In this document: piece after piece, positions 27,100 through 37,335 of the stretch | How positions within the stretch are numbered: position 1 is the stretch's first letter | Layout: every line of letters begins with the position of its first letter | Source: Rhizobium lentis | GTDB lineage: Bacteria; Pseudomonadota; Alphaproteobacteria; Rhizobiales; Rhizobiaceae | Length of the DNA stretch: 64,000 nucleotides | Direction of reading: 5' to 3' | Assembly: GCF_014200175.1 (NCBI RefSeq) | Contig: NZ_JACHBD010000004.1 | Location: 62,001 to 126,000, forward strand | Position numbers and translations under genes: made by a program | Notes under the pieces: model-generated | The model's database searches: none | Told to the model about the DNA's origin: nothing | What the model saw: the letters and a program-made list of their open reading frames with translations, nothing else

Positions 27100-28124
27100 C
27101 GGGCCGTCTCCCGCATGCGCGGATCAAATGTCGCGTAGGCGATGTCGGCGAGGAAGTTCAACAGCATGAAAATGAATCCCACAATGATAGTGCCGGCCAC
27201 GATGGCGTTCATGTCGCCGATCATTAGCGCATTCGTCATGTATTGGCCGATGCCCGGCCAGGAAAAGACGATCTCGGTCACGACGGCGCCTTCGAGCAAT
27301 CCGCCATAGGAAATGGCCAGGATGGTGATCAGCTGCACGGCTATGTTCGGCAGGACATGGCGCCAGATCGTGCCGAAGGGGCTCACACCCTTGGCGCGTG
27401 CCGCAATGACGTAATCCTGGCTCAACTGCTCCAGCGTGAAGCTGCGGGTCATGCGGGTGATGTAGGCCATCGCGGCATAGGCGAGGATAATGGCCGGAAG
27501 GATGATATGGCCGAGCGCATTCCAGAAGATCTCCGTCTCGCCCTGCAGGAGACTATCGACCAGCAACAGCCCGGTCTGCGGGGTGACGAGACCTTCGTAA
27601 AACACATCGACCCTGCCCGGCCCGCCGACCCAATTCAGGCCGGCGTAAAAGATCACGAGCCCGACGATGCCGAACCAGAAGACCGGGATCGAGTGACCAA
27701 CGAGGGCGACGACGCGGGCGACCTTGTCGATCAGGCTGTCGCGAAACAATGCCGCGACCAGGCCGAGCGGAACGCCGACAAAAGTCGAAATGATCACCGC
27801 CAGCGTCGCAAGTTCGAACGTTGCCGGAAAGGCCTGAGCGAGGTCCGAAGAGACGGGATTGCCGGTGAGCACGGCCGTGCCGAAATCACCATGTGCCAGA
27901 CCGTTCAGGTAGAGGAAGAACTGCTGATAAATCGGCAGATCGAGCCCCAGACGCGTCCGCATCGCCGCATAGGCGGCGGGATCGGCAAGCTCGCCGACGA
28001 TGGCGCCGACGGGATCCGTGGGCAGGACGCGGCCGATCACGAAGGTCACACAGAGGAGGATGAACAGGCTGACAAGCAGATGCGCCAGGCGTCGGCCAAA
28101 TTCGGCTACAGAGAGTTCCTTCAT
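27096..28124 (-). CDS. Peptide/opine-type ABC transporter permease (DppB-like)
   Basis: Inner-membrane permease of 342 aa with six helices. The DppB-class motif LGLDLPIYQQFFLYLNGLAHGDFGTA near residue 60 is present. The EAA segment QDYVIAARAKGVSPFGTIWRHVLPN is near residue 225. A periplasmic loop of about 40 residues is longer than usual. It lies between the binding protein and the DppC-like gene. Confidence 0.91.
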   Translation of the reverse strand: MKELSVAEFGRRLAHLLVSLFILLCVTFVIGRVLPTDPVGAIVGELADPAAYAAMRTRLGLDLPIYQQFFLYLNGLAHGDFGTAVLTGNPVSSDLAQAFPATFELATLAVIISTFVGVPLGLVAALFRDSLIDKVARVVALVGHSIPVFWFGIVGLVIFYAGLNWVGGPGRVDVFYEGLVTPQTGLLLVDSLLQGETEIFWNALGHIILPAIILAYAAMAYITRMTRSFTLEQLSQDYVIAARAKGVSPFGTIWRHVLPNIAVQLITILAISYGGLLEGAVVTEIVFSWPGIGQYMTNALMIGDMNAIVAGTIIVGFIFMLLNFLADIAYATFDPRMRETAR

Positions 28125-28144
28125 GATCGGCTGCCTCGGGAGTA

Positions 28145-29740
28145 TTACTGGTCTTCAGACTTCGTGACGCTCTCAAGCCGCGTCAGCTGGGTCGGATGAC
28201 CGATATATCCTTCAACCTTGCTCGACAGGACGATCGGCTCGAACCGCTCGAACATCGGCAGCACCGCCGGCTTCTGCTCGACGAACATCTTCTGCATCTC
28301 GACATAGAGCTCGCCGCGCTTCTTGGCGTCCGGCTCCATCGACGCCTTCGCCGTCAGCGCCGTGAGTTCGGGAATGTCCCAGGCCGAGCGCCAGACGAAG
28401 TTGCCGGCGTTATTGGCTTCCTTCGAGTTGTCGGGATTGGAGGAGAACTGCTCCATCGAGCCGAGCACGTTCGGCATGTAGGCGCTGGTCTGCGGGATCA
28501 GCAGATCGAAATCCCGGGCGCGATGGGCGGCGATGATTTCCGAGCCGTTGCCCTGTTGGATATCGACCTTGATGCCGACCTGGGCGAGCGACGCCTGGAT
28601 GGCCGTGGCAAGATCGATGCGCGGCGTCTGCGCGATCGTCTTCAGCGTCAGCGAGAAGCCCTCCTTGAACCCCGCTTCGGCCAACAGCTGCTTGGACTTT
28701 TCGACGTCGAGATGCCAGTCGGGATTCGGGATCGCAGATTCGAAATTCTCCGGAACCGGAACGTTTCTCGCCCGCCCGTAGGGTCCCATGATCGTCTTCT
28801 CGATGCCCTTGTAGTCGATGCCATAGGCAATGGCCTCACGCACCTTCGGGTTGGACAGGTACTGGTTGCCGGCATTCATCGACAGCACGTAAAAGCCGCC
28901 CGTCGGGATACGCTGGATGGTAAAACCCTGCTTGTCTTTGAAGGTGGCGAGATCGGCGGCAGTCAGGGCGCTGGCGATATCGATGTCACCGCGATCGAGC
29001 ATCAGCCGCTCGACCTGGCTTTCCGGAACATGGCGGACGATGACGCGCTTCATCTTTGGAGCGCCGGTCACATAATCCTTGTTGGCGTCGAGGATCACGA
29101 GCTCGTTCGGAGACCAGCGGTTCAGGGTGAACGGACCGGAGCCGGCCGAGTGCGTGCGCATCCAGGCATTTCCCCAGTCATTGTCGGCGACATGCTTCTG
29201 CACTTCGACGCTGTCGACAATGCTGGTGGTCGATGCCGCGAGCCGATAGAGCAACATCTCGGCGGTCACCTGGCCGGAAAAATCAATTCGCACCGTCTTG
29301 TCGTCGACTGCGGTGACGAGCTTGTCGACATTGTCCTTGTCATAGCCGACGCGCTTGAGGTTCGCCGCAGCAGCCTGGTCGAGCTTCAGAAGCCGCCCGA
29401 TCGAATAGACCACGTCCTTTGATGTCACCGGATTGCCGGAGGCGAAATTGGCCTGACGCAGCGTAAAGGTGATGCCCTTGTCATCGACCTTCCAGCTTTC
29501 GGCCAGCTGCGGCACGATCTTGCCATCCGGCGTGCTGTTGACCAGGCGGTCGTAGAGGTTCGACATGATTTCGACCGCCTTGCCCTCGGTCGCCTGATGC
29601 GGATCGAGCGACAGGACCTGCGCCAATGATGTTCCGATCACGAGTTGGTCCTTCGGCGTGGCGGCGTACGAGAGCGGCGCAGCGATCGTCAGAGCACCGA
29701 AGACGGCGCCGACGAACAGGCTCTTAGAAAAATGCTTCAT
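28145..29740 (-). CDS. Peptide/opine-type ABC transporter substrate-binding protein (SBP family 5)
   Basis: Periplasmic binding protein of 531 aa, signal peptide 1-26 (cleavage after SYA). Family 5 hallmarks are the early segment SLDPHQATEGKAVEIMSNLYDRLV and the typical length. ATG 29740 (MKHFSKSL) is preceded by GGAGGAGTTGCA; the longer frame is not needed. Family 5 proteins carry peptides, opines, nickel or oligosaccharides. Being divergent from sugar-acid genes with shared GntR-like operator sites, a sugar-acid or oligouronide ligand is possible. Confidence 0.9.
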   Translation of the reverse strand: MKHFSKSLFVGAVFGALTIAAPLSYAATPKDQLVIGTSLAQVLSLDPHQATEGKAVEIMSNLYDRLVNSTPDGKIVPQLAESWKVDDKGITFTLRQANFASGNPVTSKDVVYSIGRLLKLDQAAAANLKRVGYDKDNVDKLVTAVDDKTVRIDFSGQVTAEMLLYRLAASTTSIVDSVEVQKHVADNDWGNAWMRTHSAGSGPFTLNRWSPNELVILDANKDYVTGAPKMKRVIVRHVPESQVERLMLDRGDIDIASALTAADLATFKDKQGFTIQRIPTGGFYVLSMNAGNQYLSNPKVREAIAYGIDYKGIEKTIMGPYGRARNVPVPENFESAIPNPDWHLDVEKSKQLLAEAGFKEGFSLTLKTIAQTPRIDLATAIQASLAQVGIKVDIQQGNGSEIIAAHRARDFDLLIPQTSAYMPNVLGSMEQFSSNPDNSKEANNAGNFVWRSAWDIPELTALTAKASMEPDAKKRGELYVEMQKMFVEQKPAVLPMFERFEPIVLSSKVEGYIGHPTQLTRLESVTKSEDQ

Positions 29741-29768
29741 TGCAACTCCTCCCTGGATTACTATAAGA

Positions 29769-29802
29769 GACATATTATGTCGCCCGTATGTCATATTATG
29801 AT
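29769..29802. promoter_or_regulatory. GntR operator sites in the divergent promoter
   Basis: GACATATTATGTC (29769-29781) is a near-perfect palindrome with six-base arms. ATGTCATATTATGAT (29788-29802) repeats the same half-sites. Both lie between the binding-protein gene and the GntR gene. The same words recur as a perfect palindrome at 30610-30623. A common GntR regulator is the simplest explanation. Confidence 0.65.
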
Positions 29803-29871
29803 TTATCGAAGTCGGATTCGATTTGCAAGTGCCGAGCGGGAGACGTGAGCCAAGGAACTAGGGAACGAAGA

Positions 29872-30582
29872 ATGACAGCACTCGGCCGTGGTCGGCAAAG
29901 ACTGGCGCAGCAGGTCATTGATCAGCTGCGGGCGCAAATCGAAACCGGGAAATTGCGCGTCGGCGATCAGTTGCCGACCGAACCCCAGCTCGAATCGACC
30001 TTCGGCGTCAGCCGCACCGTCGTGCGCGAGGCCATCGCCGATTTGCGGGCGGCGGGTTTCGTCCGGCCGATCCAGGGCAAAGGCGTCTTCGTCGCGGACC
30101 CGAAGGTAAATTCCGTCATGTCGCTGACGCCGGTCGAGATCAAGAGTATTCCGGAAACCCTGGAACTGCTGGAGTTTCGCATGGCGACCGAGGGTGAGGC
30201 GGCAGCCATTGCCGCCTATCGCCGCACCGCCGAGCAGGAAGCGGCGATTCGCGAGGCCAATCGGAAAATGGCGGGCATGATCGAGACCGGACAGCAGACC
30301 GTGGAAGCGGACTACGCCTTCCACATGGCGGTCGCCGCCGCCACCAACAACCGGTTTTACGTGGACGTCCTGCGCCATTTCGGCCCACGCGCCATTCCGC
30401 GCGGCCAGTTTCCGACGCTGCCTGAAGCCAATGACCGCGAATATCTGCAAAAGGTCTATGCCGAACATGTCGAGATTCTGTCGGCGATCGCCGATCAGGA
30501 CGCGGAGCGCGCCCGTCAGGCGATGCGCGCCCATCTGATGGCCAGCCAGCGTCGCTACCGCATGCTCGCCGAACAGCAATAG
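29872..30582 (+). CDS. GntR-family regulator, FadR/FCD subfamily (sugar-acid type)
   Basis: Regulator of 236 aa. The winged helix-turn-helix spans about residues 12-75 (QLPTEPQLESTFGVSRTVVREAIADLRAAGFV). An FCD ligand domain follows, with metal-ligand candidates D (DYAFHMAV), H and H (YAEHVEIL, MRAHL). This resembles UxuR/ExuR/PdhR-type regulators of hexuronate pathways. ATG 29872 (MTALGRGRQRL) is preferred over upstream starts. It likely controls the divergent transporter and the two enzymes downstream through the TATGTC/GACATA sites. Confidence 0.88.
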   Translation: MTALGRGRQRLAQQVIDQLRAQIETGKLRVGDQLPTEPQLESTFGVSRTVVREAIADLRAAGFVRPIQGKGVFVADPKVNSVMSLTPVEIKSIPETLELLEFRMATEGEAAAIAAYRRTAEQEAAIREANRKMAGMIETGQQTVEADYAFHMAVAAATNNRFYVDVLRHFGPRAIPRGQFPTLPEANDREYLQKVYAEHVEILSAIADQDAERARQAMRAHLMASQRRYRMLAEQQ

Positions 30583-30609
30583 GGCTCGACACTCTCAGAA
30601 ATTCATATT

Positions 30610-30623
30610 ATGTCATATGACAT
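30610..30623. promoter_or_regulatory. Perfect GntR operator upstream of the dehydratase genes
   Basis: ATGTCATATGACAT is a perfect 14-bp palindrome, 25 bases before the start at 30648 and after the GntR stop. It shares half-sites with the two sites at 29769-29802. This suggests a second regulated promoter inside the GntR-enzyme unit. Confidence 0.7.
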
Positions 30624-30647
30624 TGATGAACTTTAAGAGGGTCTCCG

Positions 30648-31622
30648 ATGTATCTGGGAACACAGGTGGCGGCGCGCGATGACGACGATTATCGCATTTT
30701 CGCGCAATTGGGCGTCAAACATATCAGCGCCGACCCACCGGGCAAGCCGAGCAGCTGGACGCTTGCCGACATCGAGCGTCACCGCGACAAGGTCGAAAGC
30801 TTCGGCCTGATCCTCGACATGATCCAGCTGCCCCTGCCCTCGCAGCCGATCGAGAAGGCGTCCTATCCCGATATCCTACTTGCCGGCCCCGAGCGCGACC
30901 GGCAGATCGATGCCGTCTGCACAATGATCGAGAATGTCGCAAAGGCCGGCATTCCGGCGGTGAAATACAATCTCAACCTGATCGGCATTCCGCGCACGCC
31001 GGATGAGCCGGGGCGCGGCGGCTCGATGAATGCGAGCTTCCGCTGGGAGAAGACCGATCAGCAGGCAGCACCCGGTCTTGCCGGCGTGCTTTCCGAAGAC
31101 GAAAACTGGGAGCGGATCGACTATTTCCTCGAACGCGTCGTGCCGGTCGCCGAAAGTAACCGCGTCCGCCTCGCCTGCCATCCGCACGATCCCTACACAC
31201 CGCCCGGCTATCGCGGCGTCACGCGTGTGCTCGGCACGGTGGAAGGCCTGAAGAAGTTCGTGCAGATGCGCGAGAACCCGTATCACGGCCTCAATTTCTG
31301 CCAGGGCTCGGTCGGCGAAATGCTTGAAAATCCCCGCGAAGAGATCGACGACATCATTCGCTGGTTCGGAGAGCGCAACAAGATCTTCAACGTCCACTTC
31401 CGCAACATCCGCGGCGGCAAGCTGTCCTTCATGGAGACCTTCCCCGACGAGGGCGACATGGACATGGTCCGCTCTGCCCGGATCTATAAGGAAGTCGGCT
31501 TCAAATACATGCTGATGCCCGATCATGTGCCGACCGTCAGCGGCAAGGATCCGTCCGCCACGGCATTCGCCTTCTGCTACGGCTATATCGCAGCGCTTCT
31601 GCAAGTGCTCGAGAGCGCCTGA
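30648..31622 (+). CDS. Mannonate dehydratase-like TIM-barrel enzyme (UxuA family)
   Basis: Cytosolic metal-dependent dehydratase of 324 aa; family members convert D-mannonate to 2-keto-3-deoxygluconate. The metal ligands of the fold are recognisable at H178 (ACHPHDP), C218 (NFCQGS), H250 (NVHFRN) and D292 (MPDHV). It is some 70 residues shorter than E. coli UxuA, so it is a divergent subgroup and its true substrate may be another aldonic or aldaric acid. It is followed by a KdgD-type gene 36 bases downstream. Confidence 0.83.
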   Translation: MYLGTQVAARDDDDYRIFAQLGVKHISADPPGKPSSWTLADIERHRDKVESFGLILDMIQLPLPSQPIEKASYPDILLAGPERDRQIDAVCTMIENVAKAGIPAVKYNLNLIGIPRTPDEPGRGGSMNASFRWEKTDQQAAPGLAGVLSEDENWERIDYFLERVVPVAESNRVRLACHPHDPYTPPGYRGVTRVLGTVEGLKKFVQMRENPYHGLNFCQGSVGEMLENPREEIDDIIRWFGERNKIFNVHFRNIRGGKLSFMETFPDEGDMDMVRSARIYKEVGFKYMLMPDHVPTVSGKDPSATAFAFCYGYIAALLQVLESA

Positions 31623-31652
31623 CGCCGCCCAATTTCAACTCGTAAGGAATAG

Positions 31653-32585
<933 letters not shown>

Positions 32586-32874
32586 TCGCCGAGGACGGCA
32601 GGAGTATCTGCCGCGCCCTCTCGATTCCCTCTTCTCCCCCTCGGGGAGAAGGTGCCCGTAGGGCGGATGAGGGGGCCGACGATGCCGGTCTTCTCCTCCG
32701 GCTCATCTCGCTATGTGCGGGATGCTGCGCACGGCAATTCCGGCCGCGTGCCGGAATAGAATTTACGTGAGGGGGTGCCGTTCCGCCCCCCTCATCCGCC
32801 TGCCGGCACCTTCTCCCCGAGGGGAGAAGACGATGCGCCGCACCCTCGCCATTCCCCAGCAGACTAATCTTCGC
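32586..32874. repeat. RIME-like inverted repeat in convergent intergenic region
   Basis: Arms of 46 bases at 32631-32676 and 32785-32830 are inverted copies. Each arm itself contains a CTTCTCCCC/GGGGAGAAG hairpin. A small hairpin CGGCAG (32596-32601) / CTGCCG (32608-32613) follows the kdgD stop. The element fits the rhizobial mosaic repeats and lies between two convergent operons, where it may also help end transcription. No gene is visible. Confidence 0.75.
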
Positions 32875-33948
32875 CTACAACGCCATCCCGCTGCCACGAT
32901 CGAAGACATGCACCTGGTCGCTGGCGATACTCGCCTCGAAGACGGCGCCGTAGCGGGCGGGGTATTCGCCGTCGACGACCGCCGTCACCTGCTGGCCGGC
33001 GAGATCGAAGACGATATGGGTCTGGGCGCCTGTGGGTTCCACCAGCATGGTACGGCCGCCAAGCGGCGTGCCGACCGATATGCCGGGGATGAGATGTTCG
33101 GGGCGCAGGCCGATGGTGACGGCCTGGCCGGGTCTGACCTTGCGGTCGGGCGCGATACGGATCGCTGTGCCATCGTCGAGGCGGGCGGTGGGTTCGCCGT
33201 TTTCTCCGGTGACCGTGCCGTCGAGCATGTTCATCGCCGGCGACCCGATAAAGGCGGCGACGAAGAGATTGGCGGGTTTCTTATAGAGTTCGAGCGGCGT
33301 ACCCGACTGCTCAACCCTGCCGTGATTGAGCACGACGATGCGGTCAGCGAGCGTCATCGCCTCGATCTGGTCGTGGGTGACATAGATCGAGGTCGTCTTC
33401 ACCTTCTGGTGCAGCGTCTTGATCTCCGAACGCATCTGCACGCGGAGTTTAGCATCGAGGTTGGAAAGCGGTTCGTCGAACAGGAAGACGGCGGGGTTGC
33501 GCACGATGGCCCGGCCCATGGCGACACGCTGGCGTTGGCCGCCGGAAAGCTGCGCCGGCTTGCGGTCGAGCAGCTTTGCGAGATCGAGCATGCGGGCGGC
33601 TTCAGCAACGCGGGCCTCGATCTCAGGCTTTTGGACGCCGGCAAGCTTCAGGTTGAAACCCATATTTTCCGCCACAGTCATATGCGGATAGAGCGCGTAG
33701 GACTGGAAGACCATGGCGATGTTGCGCTCGCGCGGCGTCATGCCGTTGACGACATTGCCGCCGATCGCGATCTCGCCGTCGGTGATCTCTTCCAGACCGG
33801 CGATCATCCGCAGCAGCGTCGATTTTCCGCAGCCGGACGGTCCGACGAGGGCAACGAATTCGCCATCGTCGATATGAAGGGAAATGCCGTGGATAACGTC
33901 GACGGCGCCATAGGCCTTGCTTACATCGTGCAGTGAAACGGATGCCAT
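32875..33948 (-). CDS. Sugar ABC transporter ATP-binding protein (MalK/UgpC family)
   Basis: CUT1 importer ATPase of 357 aa. Walker A GPSGCGKST is near residue 36, signature LSGGQRQRVAMGRA near 133, Walker B LFDEPLSNLD near 155, then a TOBE domain. ATG 33948 (MASVSLHDVSKAY) is the start; the same frame stays open to 34650 but that part overlaps the permease and is spurious. It is the last gene of a four-gene operon whose binding protein starts at 37137. Confidence 0.92.
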   Translation of the reverse strand: MASVSLHDVSKAYGAVDVIHGISLHIDDGEFVALVGPSGCGKSTLLRMIAGLEEITDGEIAIGGNVVNGMTPRERNIAMVFQSYALYPHMTVAENMGFNLKLAGVQKPEIEARVAEAARMLDLAKLLDRKPAQLSGGQRQRVAMGRAIVRNPAVFLFDEPLSNLDAKLRVQMRSEIKTLHQKVKTTSIYVTHDQIEAMTLADRIVVLNHGRVEQSGTPLELYKKPANLFVAAFIGSPAMNMLDGTVTGENGEPTARLDDGTAIRIAPDRKVRPGQAVTIGLRPEHLIPGISVGTPLGGRTMLVEPTGAQTHIVFDLAGQQVTAVVDGEYPARYGAVFEASIASDQVHVFDRGSGMAL

Positions 33949-33971
33949 GATTGCAGCTCCAATAGTTCGGC

Positions 33972-34820
33972 TCAGGACTTGACGGCGCCGGCAGTCAGGC
34001 CGGCGATGATGTGCCGCTGGGCGACGAAAAAGACGATGATCGTGGGAAGGATGGTGAGCGTGATGAAGGCGAGCACCAGTTGCCATTCCGTGCCGTATTC
34101 GCCGCGATAGACCATGATGCCGAGAGGCCATGGGTATTTCGATTCCGAGTTCAGCATGATCAGCGGCAGGATGTAGCTGTTCCAGCTGCCGACAAAGGAG
34201 ATGATGCTGACGGTGGCGACGATCGGCCGGGAGAGCGGCAGCGAGACGTGCCAGAAGAACCTGAGATAACCGCAGCCATCGACGAAGGCCGCCTGGAACA
34301 ATTCTTCCGGAAGGTTGCGGAAATAGTTCCTGAACAAAAGGATGCTCATGCCGAGGCCGAAGGCGACCTGCGGCAGCACCACGCCCCAGTAGGTATTCAA
34401 CAGCCCGAGATCGCGAATGCGGATGAAGAGCGGCAGGATCGCGGTCGCTGCCGGAAACATCAGCCCGAGCAGAAAATAATTGAGCAGGAAGGACGAACCG
34501 AAGAAGCGGACATGGGCGAAGGCGAAGGCCGCCATGGACGAGACGATCAGCGTCAGCAGCACGGTCAGCGCTGCGATGATCAGCGAATTGCCGATCTGCA
34601 GCCAGTAACGCCCGCCGAAGAGGATGTCGGTATAGTTCGTCCACTGCCACTCGGTCGGCAGGCCGAAGGGATTGGTGCGCAGGTCGCCCAGTGTCTTGAA
34701 GCCGCCAAGCGCCGTCGTCAGCAGCGGGATCAGCACGATGGCGGCAATCATGGTCAGGGACGCGTAGAGATAGATGCGGGTCGAGGCGCGCATGCGGATG
34801 GAGGAGCTCATATCAGTCAT
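33972..34820 (-). CDS. Sugar ABC transporter permease (MalG type)
   Basis: Inner-membrane permease of 282 aa with six helices. The EAA loop is ELFQAAFVDGCGYLRFFWHVSLPLSRP near residue 185. ATG 34820 overlaps the previous stop by eight bases; ATG 34811, one base after that stop, is equally possible. It pairs with the permease at 34813-35751. Confidence 0.89.
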   Translation of the reverse strand: MTDMSSSIRMRASTRIYLYASLTMIAAIVLIPLLTTALGGFKTLGDLRTNPFGLPTEWQWTNYTDILFGGRYWLQIGNSLIIAALTVLLTLIVSSMAAFAFAHVRFFGSSFLLNYFLLGLMFPAATAILPLFIRIRDLGLLNTYWGVVLPQVAFGLGMSILLFRNYFRNLPEELFQAAFVDGCGYLRFFWHVSLPLSRPIVATVSIISFVGSWNSYILPLIMLNSESKYPWPLGIMVYRGEYGTEWQLVLAFITLTILPTIIVFFVAQRHIIAGLTAGAVKS

Positions 34821-35751
34821 GGCGCATGAAGATCCTTTTGTAGCCGAAGGCAAGCGTCACGCAGATGATGAAGAGCACGACGCCGACGGCGCTGCCCAAG
34901 CCCACCTGCATGCGCATGACGCCATAGGTGTAGAGAAAGGTGACCATCGTCTGGGTGGAGTTCGATGGTCCGCCGCCGGTCAGCGGCATGATCATGTCGA
35001 AGAGCTGCAGCGAGCCGACGACGGCAAAGAAGATCGACAGGCGCAAGGTCGAGCCGAGCAGCGGCAAAGTGACGTAACGGAATTTCTGCCAGCCGGTGGC
35101 GCCGTCGATTTCGGCCGCTTCCAGCACGCTCTTATCGACCGATTGCAGGCCGGCGATGAACAGCATCATGTGGAAGCCGAAATATTTCCAGACGATGACC
35201 CCAAGCACGGCATAGATCGCCACGTCCTTGTCGGCGAGTACATAAGGGTTGGCGAAGCCGAAGAAGTTGGAAATAGCGGCAAACAGGCCGTAATCGCCAT
35301 CATAGACGAAACGCCAGATCAGGCCTGCGGCAACATCCGCCAGCACATAGGGCAGGAAGAAGATCAGCCGGTAGCCGACGACGCCGGGAATGCGATGGGC
35401 CAGCATGGTAGCCAGCCAGATGGCGAGCGGCACCTGGATGCAGATCGAGATAATGATGATCAGGCCGTTATTGACCAGCGCCTGGGTGAAGGCGGCATTG
35501 CGGAACAGGACCTGGAAATTGCGCAGGGAGATGAACTCGGTGGGCGTGCCGTAGCCGTTCCATTTGTAGAGGCTGTACCAGGCCGCCTCGCCCATCGGCA
35601 TGATGACGAAGAGCGTGAACAGCAGCAGGGCCGGCGGCAGGAAGAGCAACAGAACCGTCAGCCGATCGTGAGCGACTGAACTCTTCCGGTTTGCGGCTCG
35701 TCTTGCCGGCCTTGCGGCGCTCGGTGTCGATAGGACTGAGATATTGGCCAT
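34813..35751 (-). CDS. Sugar ABC transporter permease (MalF type)
   Basis: Inner-membrane permease of 312 aa. A basic N-terminal leader (RPARRAANRKSS) precedes six helices. The EAA loop is KSVLEAAEIDGATGWQKFRYVTLPLLG near residue 215. The motif LTGGGPSNSTQTMVTFLYTYG near the C-terminus is typical of CUT1 permeases. ATG 35751 lacks a strong ribosome binding site. Confidence 0.9.
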   Translation of the reverse strand: MANISVLSTPSAARPARRAANRKSSVAHDRLTVLLLFLPPALLLFTLFVIMPMGEAAWYSLYKWNGYGTPTEFISLRNFQVLFRNAAFTQALVNNGLIIIISICIQVPLAIWLATMLAHRIPGVVGYRLIFFLPYVLADVAAGLIWRFVYDGDYGLFAAISNFFGFANPYVLADKDVAIYAVLGVIVWKYFGFHMMLFIAGLQSVDKSVLEAAEIDGATGWQKFRYVTLPLLGSTLRLSIFFAVVGSLQLFDMIMPLTGGGPSNSTQTMVTFLYTYGVMRMQVGLGSAVGVVLFIICVTLAFGYKRIFMRHD

Positions 35752-35784
35752 GGTTCCTGCTTTCGCATCTCGTCGGCAGCGATG

Positions 35785-35813
35785 CCGGCGCTCCCAATTG
35801 GCAGGAGCGCCGG
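35785..35813 (-). other. Intra-operon hairpin 3' of the binding-protein gene
   Basis: A perfect 10-bp stem, CCGGCGCTCC (35785-35794) and GGAGCGCCGG (35804-35813), has a 9-base loop. There is no T run on the minus strand. It sits 20 bases past the binding-protein stop, so it probably protects that mRNA from 3' decay and dampens permease expression. Confidence 0.6.
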
Positions 35814-35832
35814 AAGGTTCTGCGGGCGCTGG

Positions 35833-37137
35833 TTATTGTTCCAGCTCGAAAGCATCCTGGATCATCTGGGCGCCGTCCTTGGAGTTCATCTGTCCGGAGA
35901 CGATTTCCACCGAGACGTCGTTGACGACACGGCCGACGGCCGCACCGAGATCCTGGTCGAAGAAGTTCTGATGCCAGGTTGAACCCGCCAGCTGTTTGGC
36001 GGATTCGGCAAGCAGCGGGTTGACGACGCCGTCATCGGCGCCGACGGCAACGGGAAGCAACATGCCTGATTTGGCCATCGCCCGCTCATTCTCCGCATTC
36101 GTCAGGAAAGCGAGGAAATCGATTGCTTCCTTGGAAGCTTTCTTGGTGACGGCCCAGCCGTTCAGGCCGCCAAGCGTGTCCGTCGGCTTGCCGGCGCCGC
36201 CCTCCACCGTCGGGAAGACGAAACGGCCGATATTGTCGGGGGCCAGGCCCTTGCCGTCGCCGGCATTCTTGCGCTGGTTGGCCTCGGTCGCTTCAAAACC
36301 GAGGATCATCGCCGCCTTGCCGTCCCCGAAAACGCCGAGCGTCTGCGGCCAGGTGGCGCCGAGATAGCCGGGCTGGAAAGGTTCCAGCTTGCCCAGTTCG
36401 GCGAGGTCGTCACCGGCCTTGATGATCGCCGGATCGAGGAAACCTTCGCCTTCGCCGTTCTTGGCCGCGTCGAAGACCTTCTGGCCGCCCTCGCGCATGA
36501 CGAGATAGCTCCAGTAGAAATGGATCGGCCATTTCTCGCCGCCGCCGCCGGCGATCGGCACGATGCCGGCTGCCTTGATCTTCTTCACCGCAGCGAGGAA
36601 ATCAGTCCAGGTCTTGATGTCCTCGACCTTGACGCCAGCCTTGGCGAACAGCGCCTTGTTATAGAAAAAGCTGACGAGACCGACCTTGTAGGGAATGGCC
36701 CAGGTCTTACCCTCAAAAGTTAAGCCATCGACCGATGCCGGGGTATAGGCCTTGCGCAGCTTGCCGCCATCGGCGTCGAGGGCTGCCGTCACATCCTGAA
36801 GAGCGCCGGTCTCGGACTGCTGCTTCAACACGCCGCCGCCCCAACTGAAAAAGAAATCCGGCACGTCGTCGGACTGCAGCAATGTCGGAAGCTTGGCCTT
36901 GAAGGCCTCGTTTTCGAGGAACTGCATCTGGATGTCGACATCGGGATGCTGGGCTTCGTATTTCTTGACGATATCCTCCCAGGCCGCGACATTTTTCGGA
37001 TCGAGCTCGAGATGCAGCCATTTGACAACCGTCGTCGCCGAGGCGGCTCCTGCTCCGGCCAGCAACATGCCGGCTGCCGCGGCCATAGATACGATGCGCC
37101 TGCCGCCGAAACCGGCGTTCTTCAGCATGAAATTCAT
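35833..37137 (-). CDS. Sugar ABC transporter substrate-binding protein (CUT1 family)
   Basis: Periplasmic binding protein of 434 aa with a long signal peptide (residues 1-35, cleavage after ASA, after an RR pair at 13-14). The mature protein opens TTVVKWLHLELDPKNVAAWEDIV, the family 1 pattern. Trp residues that could stack on sugar rings are frequent (KTWAIPYK, WPIHFYWSYL, TWPQTLGV). ATG 37137 has GGGAGGAAATC upstream. It is the first gene of the operon and divergent from the ROK regulator. Confidence 0.9.
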   Translation of the reverse strand: MNFMLKNAGFGGRRIVSMAAAAGMLLAGAGAASATTVVKWLHLELDPKNVAAWEDIVKKYEAQHPDVDIQMQFLENEAFKAKLPTLLQSDDVPDFFFSWGGGVLKQQSETGALQDVTAALDADGGKLRKAYTPASVDGLTFEGKTWAIPYKVGLVSFFYNKALFAKAGVKVEDIKTWTDFLAAVKKIKAAGIVPIAGGGGEKWPIHFYWSYLVMREGGQKVFDAAKNGEGEGFLDPAIIKAGDDLAELGKLEPFQPGYLGATWPQTLGVFGDGKAAMILGFEATEANQRKNAGDGKGLAPDNIGRFVFPTVEGGAGKPTDTLGGLNGWAVTKKASKEAIDFLAFLTNAENERAMAKSGMLLPVAVGADDGVVNPLLAESAKQLAGSTWHQNFFDQDLGAAVGRVVNDVSVEIVSGQMNSKDGAQMIQDAFELEQ

Positions 37138-37245
37138 GATTTCCTCCCTGGGGACCGATCCTCACAATTTTTCCCCAATGCGGATTAATTCAACGGAGGT
37201 TTCATCGGATGTCAACCCGATCGCCGCTATTTTTAGCAAATGCGC

Positions 37246-37273
37246 TTGACAGGTCCGCGGAATTGCCTGCTAT
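37246..37273 (+). promoter_or_regulatory. Sigma-70-type promoter of the ROK gene
   Basis: TTGACA (37246-37251) and TGCTAT (37268-37273) are spaced by 16 bases. A small dyad GCTATTTTTAGC (37226-37237) lies just upstream and could be part of a ROK-type operator in this divergent promoter. Confidence 0.6.
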
Positions 37274-37335
37274 TTATTTCGTAACCCGTTAAAAATATTG
37301 GCTTCCGCCCAACGAACAATGCCGGCTAGTTTTTC

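Noticed and set aside
33949-34650. N-terminal extension of the second MalK-type ATPase
   Set aside because: The extension overlaps the permease gene in another frame and lacks family sequence; ATG 33948 gives the normal MalK start.
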